Positions 1-6,931 of a stretch of 11,122 nt of DNA are shown piece after piece. The number at the start of each line of letters is the position of its first letter. Position 1 is the stretch's first letter. The notes below the pieces were generated by a model, which ran no database searches, was not told where the DNA came from, and was given only the letters and a program-made list of their open reading frames with translations. The position numbers were made by a program, and so were the translations under genes. Source of the DNA: Pseudomonadota bacterium (GTDB lineage: Bacteria; Pseudomonadota; Alphaproteobacteria; Acetobacterales; Acetobacteraceae); NCBI GenBank assembly GCA_021805485.1, contig JAJZFF010000183.1, forward strand, positions 1-11,122, in the 5' to 3' direction.

Positions 1-359
1 CGGCTGGCGGCGAGGCGATAGAAATTCTGGGTTTCCGCCTCCATGCTCTCGGCGAGCTTGCGCACATCGTTGATCGAGGGCGTCGGCAGCTGCCAGACCG
101 GCTTGCGGGCAAGGAAGCCGCGCACGTCCTGCCGGCGGATCAGCGGGATATGGTCGCCGAATTTCTGCTGGTAGAGGTCGATCAGCGAGCGGCGGTGCTC
201 GCTCTCCTCCGCCGCCATCTCCGAAAACACCTTCGCCGAGGCCGGATAATCGGCCCGCAGCGATTCGGCGATGTCGGCATAGATCCGGCCGTCCTCTTCC
301 TCGGCGCCGATCGCCAGGGCCAGGATCTCGCGGTCGGACAGTTCTGAAAAGTTGCGCAT
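1..359 (-). CDS. mbfA: MbfA-type ferritin-like (rubrerythrin) protein, N-terminal part; runs off the window
   Basis: Reading the minus strand from the ATG at 359-357 gives 119 uninterrupted codons to the window edge, beginning MRNFSELSDREILALAIGAE. This is a ferritin-like di-iron domain. Visible candidate metal ligands are Glu20 in the first helix, the ExxH motif Glu52-His55 in the second helix, and Glu107/Glu109 in the helix ending in NFY. The linker HIPLIRRQDVRGF followed by KPVW is characteristic of MbfA (membrane-bound ferritin A). In that family the N-terminal ferritin-like domain is followed by a VIT1/CCC1-like membrane domain, and the protein exports iron from the cytoplasm and protects against iron and peroxide stress in rhizobia; that domain would lie before base 1 and is not seen. 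An overlapping minus-strand frame starting at 394 is not this gene. No strong Shine-Dalgarno precedes the start. The gene is transcribed away from the TPR operon. A plain rubrerythrin is the alternative, but the linker favours MbfA. Confidence 0.85.
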   Translation of the reverse strand, partial: MRNFSELSDREILALAIGAEEEDGRIYADIAESLRADYPASAKVFSEMAAEESEHRRSLIDLYQQKFGDHIPLIRRQDVRGFLARKPVWQLPTPSINDVRKLAESMEAETQNFYRLAAS

Positions 360-408
360 GCGCGAGACATGGCGGCACCGCCGGACAAGGTCAAGTTCCT
401 TGTTTTAC

Positions 409-425
409 TTGAGATTTATTTGCAA
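409..425. promoter_or_regulatory. Candidate operator: imperfect 8-1-8 dyad upstream of mbfA
   Basis: The segment TTGAGATTTATTTGCAA is a 17-base imperfect dyad (5 of 8 arm positions pair) inside the only AT-rich island of the divergent intergenic region. The hexamer TTGAGA also recurs as a direct repeat at 409-414 and 426-431, spaced 17 bases start to start. In rhizobia mbfA is controlled by the iron regulator Irr, but this sequence does not match the Irr box as I remember it (TTTAGAA/TTCTAAA-like). Assignment to any Fur-family regulator is inference from the neighbouring gene. Confidence 0.25.
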
Positions 426-460
426 TTGAGACCGCGCCGCCAGCTGGAGCGAACCCTTGC

Positions 461-470
461 GCGTTAACGC
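461..470. promoter_or_regulatory. Perfect 10-bp palindrome just upstream of the TPR-sulfotransferase gene
   Basis: GCGTTAACGC is self-complementary over all 10 bases. It is embedded in TTGCG(6 nt)CGCAA (457-472), so a longer near-dyad surrounds it. It lies 20 bases before the ATG at 491, inside the expected 5' leader or promoter of the downstream operon. It may be a regulator site, but no regulator can be named from the sequence. Confidence 0.2.
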
Positions 471-490
471 AAACCCTGCATGATCCGCCC

Positions 491-2365
491 ATGAGCGCCG
501 CATCGCCGTCTCCGGCTCCCCGCCCCGATCCCGCTCCCTGCGCCTGCGGCTCCGGGCTGCGCGCGCGGCGGTGCTGCGCGCTCGACGGCGGCGGAGCGCC
601 GGACCCCGCCCATCACGCACTGATCGCGCCGCAGGTCGAGCAGGCGCGCGAGGCGCGGACCGCCGGGCGCAACCGCGACGCCGAGCGCCTGCTGCTGCAG
701 GTGCTCGATCTCGCGCCGCTGCATCGCGAGGCGCTGCGTCTGCTCTACGAGATCCGCCATGCCGAGCGGCGGATTCCGGCGGCTATCGCCCTCGTCGCCC
801 GCATAGCCGCGCTGCCGCCCGAGACGCCGGCGGCGCATGTCCAGCACGCCCAACTCCTGATCGGCCAGGGCCGCCACGCCGAGGCCGAAGCCCCGGCGCG
901 ACGCGCGCTGGTGCTCGCCCCACGTGACCCGTCGGTGCATCACCTGCTCGGCATGATCCAGACCGAAACCGGCCGCCCGACCTTCGGCGAGCAGCATTAC
1001 CGGATGGCCCAGGCGCTGATCGAGGCACCGAACCCGACGCTGTCCGGCAACCTCGCATGGAACCTTCGCCAGCAAGGCCGGCTCGACGAGGCGGCGGCGC
1101 TCTACGGGCAGGTGCTGTCCGGCCAGGCCAGGCCGGTGCGTGCCCTGGCCGGGCTCGCGCAGGTCGAGGCCGGGCGCGGCCGGTTCGACGCGGCCGCCGA
1201 ACTGCTGGCCGAAGCCCGGACGGCTGCGCCGGACGACCGCATGGTCGCGGCCCTGATCGCGCTGTCCCGGCTGCATGAGGGCGATGCCGAGGCCGCGCTC
1301 GACCGCATCGCCGCCACCGAGGCGGCGATCGCGCCGCAACCGCTGCTCACCACCGAACTGGCGATGCGCGGCCGCGCGCTCGAACGCCTCGGCCGCCATG
1401 ACGAGGCATGGGCCGCCTACCGGGCCGGCCGGATCTTCCAGCGGGAACGCGCCCGCCGCCAGTTCGATCCCGCGCCGATCGAGGCCCGGCTCGCCGGCAT
1501 CCGCGGCACGTTCAGGGCCGACCGTCTGGCGGGGCTGCCACGGCCAGCGCCGGCGGCAAACGCGCCGGTGCCGGTCTTCCTGGTCGGTGCGCCGCGTTCG
1601 GGATCGTCCCTCCTCGAACACCTGCTCACCCAGGCGGTGGACATCGACCCGGCGGACAACCGGGCGCCGCTACCCGGCCTCGGCCGGCTGCTGCCCAGGC
1701 TGGTCGAGGGATTCGGCGGGCCGGCGCTCGACTTTCCTGCTGCCCTTGAGGGGACAGTGACCGGCGAGGCGCGTGACATTCCCGCGATTCTCGCCAGCCG
1801 CTATGTCGCCCTGCTGCGTGCCGCCGGCATCATCGGGCCGCGGGCGCGGTTCGTGACCGACCGCCATCCCGAGTTGCCCTGGCTGCTCGGCCTCGCCAAC
1901 ACGCTGTTCCCGGAGGCGCCGGTGATCCATGTGCTGCGCCACCCGCTCGATGTGGTGCTGTCCGGCTTCGCGCAGGACCGGCTTTACGAGGGCAATGCCG
2001 GCGTGACGCTGGCCAGCCTCGCCCGGCTCTACGACGCGCAGATGGACGCCATCGCCCATGTCCGCGGGCAGACCACGATGCGCTACCTGCCCGTCCGCTA
2101 CGAGGATCTCGTCACCGACACGGAGGCGACGCTGCGCCGTGTGCTCGACTTCATCGGCCTCGCCGCCGACCCCGCCGCGATGATCGCCGCTCCGCCGCGC
2201 GCCGTGCCGCGGGTTCCGGCCTATCGCGCCGAACTGGACCCGCCGCATCGCCGCGGCCTGTTCCGCCACCGCCGCTTCGGCGACATCTTCGGCGAGGCAA
2301 TGCCTGTTCTCGCTCCCTGGATCGAACGCCTCGGCTATGCCGCCGCGCCGGAGCTCTCGGCATGA
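491..2365 (+). CDS. TPR-repeat sulfotransferase with N-terminal SEC-C-like motif
   Basis: This 624-residue protein has three parts. Residues 17-29 (CACGSGLRARRCC) match the SEC-C zinc-binding pattern CxCGSG...CC. Residues about 47-320 are Ala/Leu/Arg-rich helical repeats of TPR type, for example the segments around 125-145, 195-212 and 228-245. Residues about 358-615 form a sulfotransferase domain: VGAPRSGSSLLEHLL (365-379) is the 5'-phosphosulfate loop for PAPS, VLRHPLDVVLSGF (481-493) is the 3'-phosphate-binding segment, and VRYEDLV (535-541) is the conserved downstream motif. The family transfers sulfate from PAPS to an acceptor; the acceptor here is unknown. There is no signal peptide, so it probably acts in the cytoplasm. 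The ATG at 491 keeps the SEC-C motif; its ribosome site is weak. The stop overlaps the next gene's start by four bases (ATGA), indicating translational coupling. Confidence 0.85.
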   Translation: MSAASPSPAPRPDPAPCACGSGLRARRCCALDGGGAPDPAHHALIAPQVEQAREARTAGRNRDAERLLLQVLDLAPLHREALRLLYEIRHAERRIPAAIALVARIAALPPETPAAHVQHAQLLIGQGRHAEAEAPARRALVLAPRDPSVHHLLGMIQTETGRPTFGEQHYRMAQALIEAPNPTLSGNLAWNLRQQGRLDEAAALYGQVLSGQARPVRALAGLAQVEAGRGRFDAAAELLAEARTAAPDDRMVAALIALSRLHEGDAEAALDRIAATEAAIAPQPLLTTELAMRGRALERLGRHDEAWAAYRAGRIFQRERARRQFDPAPIEARLAGIRGTFRADRLAGLPRPAPAANAPVPVFLVGAPRSGSSLLEHLLTQAVDIDPADNRAPLPGLGRLLPRLVEGFGGPALDFPAALEGTVTGEARDIPAILASRYVALLRAAGIIGPRARFVTDRHPELPWLLGLANTLFPEAPVIHVLRHPLDVVLSGFAQDRLYEGNAGVTLASLARLYDAQMDAIAHVRGQTTMRYLPVRYEDLVTDTEATLRRVLDFIGLAADPAAMIAAPPRAVPRVPAYRAELDPPHRRGLFRHRRFGDIFGEAMPVLAPWIERLGYAAAPELSA

Positions 2366-3738
2366 GCGCCGCGCCGCCGCCGCCGACGGCGAAGATCACG
2401 GTCGGCGAAGTTCTGGCCGAGATCACCGCACTCGAGCGGGATGGCAGGCTGGAGGACGCCGAATCGCTCGCCGAGCGCGCGGTCGCCGCCTCACCGGGGC
2501 ATCCGCACATCCTGCATCTCTCGGGCATCGTCGCCTACCGGCGCGGCAACATCCCACGCGCGATCGAGCGGATCGAGAAATCCCTCGCGCTGGCGCCGGA
2601 GGTCGCGATCTATCCGCGCAATGCCTGCGAGATCTATCGCGGCGCCGGTCGGCTGGACGACGCCCTGGCGATGGCGTTGCGCGCCGTCGAGCTCGCGCCG
2701 GAGGACCGTGCCGCTCATTTCAATCTCGCCCTGATCCACTACGAGCGCCACGAGTTGGACGCGGGTATCGAGGCCGCCGACCGCGCCATCGCGCTGTCAC
2801 CTGATTTCGCCGAGGCGCATTTCGAGCGCGCCGAACTGCTGCTGATCGGCGGCCGGCTGACGGAAGGCTGGGAGAGCTACGAGTGGCGCTTCAAGCTGAA
2901 GCAGGCCGAGGGCATGCTGCCGAAGACGGACAAGCCGCAATGGGACGGCAGCCCGATGCCGGAGGGTCGGCTGCTGCTGGTCGCCGACCAGGGCTTCGGC
3001 GACTGCATCCAGTTCGGCCGCTACATCCCCTGGGTCGCCGCCCGCGCCCCGAAGCCGGTGATCGCCTGCGGCGGCGATCTCCTGCCGCTGCTGCGGCAAT
3101 TCCCCGAGGTCGGCCGGTTCGCGAACAGCTGGGCCGCCGCCGGCGAATACGACGCCTACATGCCGCTCTCCGGCCTGCCGCGCCTCGCTGGCACGACGAT
3201 CGGGACGATTCCTGCGGAGACTCCCTATCTGCGGGCCGATCCGCGCAAGGTGGAGGCCTGGCGCCAGCGTCTCGCCGCGCTGGTGCCGCCGGGGCTGAAG
3301 CGCGTCGGCCTGGTCTGGGCCGGGCGTCCGACCCACAAGAACGACCGCAAGCGCACGGTGCGGCTGGAGCGCTTCGCGCCACTCTTCGCCCGGCCGGACA
3401 TCGCGATCGTCACCGTGCAGAAAGGCGACCGGATCGACGAGGTGGGCGGCTATTTCGGCCGGGCGCCGCTGGTCAATCTCGGTCCGTCCATCTTCGATTT
3501 CACCGATACGCTGGCGATCCTGCAATGCCTCGACCGGCTGGTGACGATCGACACCTCGGTCGCCCATCTGGCCGGCGCCTCGGGCGTGCCGACCTCGATC
3601 ATCCTGCCCTATGCGCCCGACTGGCGCTGGCTGCTGGACCGCGACGACACGCCCTGGTACCCCTCGCTGCGCCTGTTCCGCCAGGAGCGTCCGGCGGACT
3701 GGTCGGGTGTCGTCGAACGGGTTGCCGGGAGTCTCTGA
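2362..3738 (+). CDS. TPR protein with GT9/heptosyltransferase-like glycosyltransferase domain
   Basis: This 458-residue protein has an N-terminal TPR array (about residues 13-175, with repeats near 30-45, 62-80, 98-112 and 131-147). The C-terminal domain resembles the ADP-heptose:LPS heptosyltransferase (GT9) fold found in TPR-glycosyltransferases. The diagnostic stretches are ADQGFGDCIQFGRYIPWV (208-225), RVGLVWAGRPTHKND (314-328), LVTIDTSVAHLAGA (393-406) and the ending DWRWLLDRDDTPWYPSLRLF (420-439). The expected activity is sugar transfer to a protein or surface glycan; donor and acceptor are not deducible. It begins inside the stop codon of the TPR-sulfotransferase gene and its own TGA shares one base with the next ATG (TGATG), so all three genes should be made together. 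No signal peptide or membrane segment is visible. Confidence 0.82.
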   Translation: MSAAPPPPTAKITVGEVLAEITALERDGRLEDAESLAERAVAASPGHPHILHLSGIVAYRRGNIPRAIERIEKSLALAPEVAIYPRNACEIYRGAGRLDDALAMALRAVELAPEDRAAHFNLALIHYERHELDAGIEAADRAIALSPDFAEAHFERAELLLIGGRLTEGWESYEWRFKLKQAEGMLPKTDKPQWDGSPMPEGRLLLVADQGFGDCIQFGRYIPWVAARAPKPVIACGGDLLPLLRQFPEVGRFANSWAAAGEYDAYMPLSGLPRLAGTTIGTIPAETPYLRADPRKVEAWRQRLAALVPPGLKRVGLVWAGRPTHKNDRKRTVRLERFAPLFARPDIAIVTVQKGDRIDEVGGYFGRAPLVNLGPSIFDFTDTLAILQCLDRLVTIDTSVAHLAGASGVPTSIILPYAPDWRWLLDRDDTPWYPSLRLFRQERPADWSGVVERVAGSL

Positions 3739-4736
3739 TGCGCCGTCTCGTTCCGCTTGTCCTCGCCTGTTTGCTCGGCATGCCCTTCGCCGCGCGCGCC
3801 GCATCGCTCACGCTGTATTCGCGGCTTGACTACGCGCCTGCCGTCGCCCGCGCCTTCACCGCGAAGACCGGAACCGCCGTGCGCGTGCGCCGCCCGCCGC
3901 CGACCGGCCTCGCCGACCGGATCGAGCGTGAGGGAACGCACCCGCGATGGGCGCTCGCCTGGTTCGCCGGCACGCCGACCGCCATGGCCCTCGACGCGCG
4001 GGGCCTGCTCGCGCGTCACCTCGCGGTGCCGGCCGGGCTCTCGCCCCGGGCCGCCGCCCTCGTTCCCGCGGATGGCAGCGCGATCCCGACCGGACTCGAA
4101 CTCGGCGGCGTGGTGCTGATGTCGAAATCGGCGCCCTTCACCCCGCCGCAGCACTGGCGCGGCCTGCTGGCGCCTTCCCGCCGCGGACTCTCGGGCATGG
4201 CCGACCCGACGACGGACGACGCCGCCTGGGGCAGCCTCGAAAGCCTGCTTGCGACCGAGGGCTGGCCCGAGGGGAGCCGCTTCGTCACCGCGCTCAAGGG
4301 CGCCGGTTTGCACATCTATGCCACCACGGCGGAAACCGTCGCCGCCCTGCGCAGCGGCGCCATCCAGTTGGCACTCATCCGCTCCGCCGTGGCCTTCCAC
4401 GTCGCGTCACGGATCGATCCGTCGCTTGAAGCCGTCGTGCCGGCGCCCGCCGTGCTGATGCCGAGCCTGATCGTGATGCCGCGGCACATCACCCCGGCGC
4501 TGCGGCGGGCCGCGGCGACGTTCATTGCCTTCGCCTGCTCGCCCGCCGGCCAGCGCGCGGCGCTCGCTGCCGACGACATGGATTCAGCCTTCTGGCCGGT
4601 GAACGCGACGGTGCCGCCACCGGCGGGCCTGCCGGACCTCGCCGCCCTCGCCCCGCGCGATCCGGGTGCGGTCGCCACCAACCCGCTGCCGGCAATCGCC
4701 TGGTTCGCCCGCGAAATGGTCGGCCCCGGCCTCTGA
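3738..4736 (+). CDS. Periplasmic solute-binding protein, iron(III)/ABC type, orphan
   Basis: The protein has 332 residues. The ATG at 3738, which overlaps the preceding TGA, is chosen over an upstream continuation of the same frame because that stretch lies inside the TPR-glycosyltransferase gene, and because this start yields a clean Sec signal peptide: basic MRR, a hydrophobic core, then ARA cleaved near residue 21. The mature protein starts ASLTLYSRLDYAPAVARAF, the usual first strand and helix of type II extracellular solute-binding proteins of the iron(III)/AfuA-like group. Later segments such as LELGGVVLMSKS (120-131) and GAIQLALIRSAVAFH (207-221) fit the two-lobe fold. I do not see the C-terminal tyrosine cluster typical of ferric-ion binders, so the ligand is uncertain. 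No permease or ATPase gene adjoins it. It ends the three-gene unit; it may deliver a ligand to a transporter coded elsewhere or serve as a periplasmic sensor or carrier. Confidence 0.75.
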   Translation: MRRLVPLVLACLLGMPFAARAASLTLYSRLDYAPAVARAFTAKTGTAVRVRRPPPTGLADRIEREGTHPRWALAWFAGTPTAMALDARGLLARHLAVPAGLSPRAAALVPADGSAIPTGLELGGVVLMSKSAPFTPPQHWRGLLAPSRRGLSGMADPTTDDAAWGSLESLLATEGWPEGSRFVTALKGAGLHIYATTAETVAALRSGAIQLALIRSAVAFHVASRIDPSLEAVVPAPAVLMPSLIVMPRHITPALRRAAATFIAFACSPAGQRAALAADDMDSAFWPVNATVPPPAGLPDLAALAPRDPGAVATNPLPAIAWFAREMVGPGL

Positions 4737-4752
4737 CACCGCGAAGGCGGGA

Positions 4753-4774
4753 CGGGGGTCTTGCATCGCCCCCG
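4753..4774 (+). terminator. Weak hairpin after the solute-binding-protein gene
   Basis: CGGGGG at 4753-4758 pairs with CCCCCG at 4769-4774 around a 10-base loop, 17 bases after the stop codon. There is no T-run after it, and the loop contains the candidate -35 box of the next operon. It could attenuate read-through, but it is not a convincing intrinsic terminator. Confidence 0.25.
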
Positions 4775-4789
4775 ACCGCAAGCGATAAA
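4761..4789 (+). promoter_or_regulatory. Candidate sigma70-type promoter of the pim operon
   Basis: TTGCAT (4761-4766) and GATAAA (4784-4789) are separated by exactly 17 bases. They match 3 of 6 and 4 of 6 bases of the TTGACA/TATAAT consensus. A start near 4796 would leave a leader of about 39 bases before the pimF ATG. The -10 box lies in the dyad AAGCG-ATAAA-CGCTT (4780-4794), where a repressor could bind; no regulator gene is present in the window. Confidence 0.4.
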
Positions 4790-4825
4790 CGCTTAACCAA
4801 TGGTGCAGGCCATGACCATTCAAGC

Positions 4826-4830
4826 GGAGG
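4826..4830 (+). promoter_or_regulatory. Strong ribosome binding site of pimF
   Basis: GGAGG followed by AAAC precedes the ATG at 4835. It is one of the best Shine-Dalgarno matches in the window, it fixes the pimF start, and it agrees with this being the first gene of a new transcript. Confidence 0.75.
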
Positions 4831-4834
4831 AAAC

Positions 4835-6931
4835 ATGAACGAGCAGAAAGTCGGGCTCGAAATCGCCAAAGGCGTCGCCGTCATCTCGATCGACAATCCG
4901 CCGGTGAACGCGCTCGGCCATGCCGTGCGGGCCGGGCTCGTCGAGCAGCTCGCGGCGGCGGAGGCGGATACCTCGGTCCGCGCCATCGTGCTCGCCTGCA
5001 AGGGCCGCACCTTCTCGGCCGGCGCCGACATCACCGAATTCGGCAAGCCGCCTCGCGCGCCGGGCCTGCACGAGGTGATCGAGCGGTTCGACAATTGCCA
5101 GAAGCCGGTCATCGCCGCCCTGTTCGGCACCACGCTCGGCGGCGGGCTGGAACTGGCACTCGGCTGCCATTACCGCGTTGCCGTCGAGTCCGCGCGGATG
5201 GGCCTTCCCGAGGTCAAGCTCGGCCTGTTGCCGGGGGCCGGCGGCACGCAGCGCCTGCCGCGGCTGATCGGGCCGGAAAAAGCGGTGGCCGCCATCGTCT
5301 CCGGGAAGATGATCGGCGCCAAGGCCGCGCTGGCCGATGGGCTGATCGATGCGATCGTCGCCGATCCGGTGCAGGGCGCCATCGATTTCGCCCATACGAT
5401 CGACCCGACCCGGCTCATCCGCGTGCGCGACCGGAGCGACAAGATTGCCGCCGCCAAGGCCGACCCGTCCGCCTTCGAGGCTGCCGCCGCCGAGGCGACG
5501 AAGCGGCTCAAGGGGGTCGAGGCGCCGGCCGCCTGCGTCGAGGCCGTGCGCAATTCCTTCACCCTGCCCTTCGACGAAGGCGCCAGGGCCGAGCAGCAGG
5601 CGTTCATGCGCCTCGTCGTCGGCGACCAGTCGCGCGCCCAGCGGCATGTGTTCTTCGCCGAGCGCGAGGCGCAGAAGATCCCCGGCATCGGCCCCGAGGT
5701 GAAGGGTGCAAAAATCGGTCGCGCCGTCGTCATCGGCGGCGGCACGATGGGCGGCGGCATCGCGATGAACTTCGCCAATGCGGGCATCCCGGTCACCATC
5801 GTCGAGACCGACGAGGCGGCGCTGGCCCGCGGGCTCGACCGCGTGCGCAGCACCTACGACGTCTCGGTCCAGCGCGGCGCGCTGCCGGCGGGCACCACCG
5901 AGAAGCGCATGGCCCTGTTCTCCGGCAGCACCGACTGGGGCGTGATCGCCGAGGCGGATATCGTGATCGAGGCGGTGTTCGAGGAACTCGGGCTCAAGAA
6001 GGAGGTCTTCGCGCGGCTCGACGGCATCGCCCGGCCCGGCGCGCTGCTCGCGACCAACACCTCGACGCTGGATGTCGACGCCATCGCCGCCGCGACGAAG
6101 CGGCCGGGTGACGTGCTCGGCATGCATTTCTTCTCGCCGGCCAACGTGATGAAGCTGCTCGAGATCGTGCGTGGCAAGGACAGCTCCGCGCAGTCGATCG
6201 CGACCGCCATCGCGGTGGGCAAGACCTTGGGCAAGGTGCCGGTCGTCGTCGGCAATTGCGATGGCTTCGTCGGCAACCGCATGCTGGCGCGCCGCACCAT
6301 CGAGTGCGAGCGGCTGATGCTCGAAGGTGCGCTGCCACAGCAGGTCGATGCCGTGGTCAAGGCGTTCGGCTTCCCGATGGGTCCGTTCGCGATGGGCGAT
6401 CTCGCCGGGCTCGATGTCGGCTGGCGGATCCGCAAGCATCGCGGCGCCACAGCACCGGTGTCGGACGCGCTGTGCGAGATGGGCCGCTTCGGCCAGAAGA
6501 CCGGACGCGGTTATTACATCTACGAGAACGGCAGCCGGGTGCCGACGCCCGATCCCGAGGTCGAGGCCCTGATCACGGAAAAGGCGGCCGCCCTCGGCAT
6601 CGCGCGCCGCGCGATTTCCGACCAGGAAATCCTGGAACGCATGACCTACCCGATGATCAACGAGGCGGCGCGGATTCTTGAGGAAGGCATCGCCATCCGC
6701 CCGTCCGATGTCGATGTCGTCTGGGTCTATGGTTATGGCTGGCCGGTCTGGCGCGGCGGGCCATGCTTCCATGCCGATCTGGTCGGGCTGAAGGAGATCG
6801 CCGCGCGGCTTGATCATTACGCGAAGGCGGTGGGCGACGAGACCCTCGCCCCCTGCGCCCTGCTGCGCCGCCTCGCGGATGCGGGCAAGGGCTTCGCCGA
6901 TTTCGGTCGGGACGCGAAAGCCGCCTCATGA
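4835..6931 (+). CDS. pimF: Bifunctional enoyl-CoA hydratase / 3-hydroxyacyl-CoA dehydrogenase (PimF-like)
   Basis: This 698-residue fusion catalyses two steps of beta-oxidation: hydration of the 2-enoyl-CoA, then NAD-dependent oxidation of the 3-hydroxyacyl-CoA. The N-terminal crotonase domain (about 5-190) has the oxyanion-hole segments FSAGADITEFG (60-70) and LGGGLELALG (101-110). Both catalytic glutamates are present, Glu106 and Glu126 (the latter in LPEVKLGLLPGAGGTQ). The dehydrogenase domain begins near 295 with the nucleotide-binding loop GGGTMGGGIA (301-310). It carries the catalytic pair His431/Glu443 at the usual 12-residue distance (GMHFFSPANVMKLLEIV), then VGNCDGFVGNRML (472-484) and two C-terminal helical domains. 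Length and layout fit the PimF/FadJ multifunctional type. FadB or FadJ is a possible alternative name; the neighbours pimA, pimC and pimD support PimF. The stop overlaps the next start by four bases (ATGA). Confidence 0.87.
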   Translation: MNEQKVGLEIAKGVAVISIDNPPVNALGHAVRAGLVEQLAAAEADTSVRAIVLACKGRTFSAGADITEFGKPPRAPGLHEVIERFDNCQKPVIAALFGTTLGGGLELALGCHYRVAVESARMGLPEVKLGLLPGAGGTQRLPRLIGPEKAVAAIVSGKMIGAKAALADGLIDAIVADPVQGAIDFAHTIDPTRLIRVRDRSDKIAAAKADPSAFEAAAAEATKRLKGVEAPAACVEAVRNSFTLPFDEGARAEQQAFMRLVVGDQSRAQRHVFFAEREAQKIPGIGPEVKGAKIGRAVVIGGGTMGGGIAMNFANAGIPVTIVETDEAALARGLDRVRSTYDVSVQRGALPAGTTEKRMALFSGSTDWGVIAEADIVIEAVFEELGLKKEVFARLDGIARPGALLATNTSTLDVDAIAAATKRPGDVLGMHFFSPANVMKLLEIVRGKDSSAQSIATAIAVGKTLGKVPVVVGNCDGFVGNRMLARRTIECERLMLEGALPQQVDAVVKAFGFPMGPFAMGDLAGLDVGWRIRKHRGATAPVSDALCEMGRFGQKTGRGYYIYENGSRVPTPDPEVEALITEKAAALGIARRAISDQEILERMTYPMINEAARILEEGIAIRPSDVDVVWVYGYGWPVWRGGPCFHADLVGLKEIAARLDHYAKAVGDETLAPCALLRRLADAGKGFADFGRDAKAAS

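Noticed and set aside
182..394. Minus-strand frame starting at 394 that overlaps mbfA
   Set aside because: It is out of frame with the ferritin-like domain and its translation is low-complexity Arg-rich sequence.
464..1621. Open minus-strand frame of 385 codons opposite the TPR-sulfotransferase
   Set aside because: Low-complexity Arg/Gly/Ala translation with no recognisable motif; the opposite strand encodes clear SEC-C, TPR and PAPS-binding motifs.
2883..3737. Upstream extension of the solute-binding protein frame
   Set aside because: This part lies inside the TPR-glycosyltransferase gene and reads as Arg-rich noise; a proper signal peptide starts at 3738.
4793..4798. TTAACC, a possible CtrA half-site
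   Set aside because: Only one half-site is seen and no second TTAA lies seven bases away, so it is expected by chance.
4820..6817. Open minus-strand frame of 665 codons antisense to pimF
   Set aside because: It has no recognisable family motif, is rich in Arg, His, Gly and Asp as expected of antisense frames in GC-rich genes, and the plus-strand gene has complete catalytic motifs.
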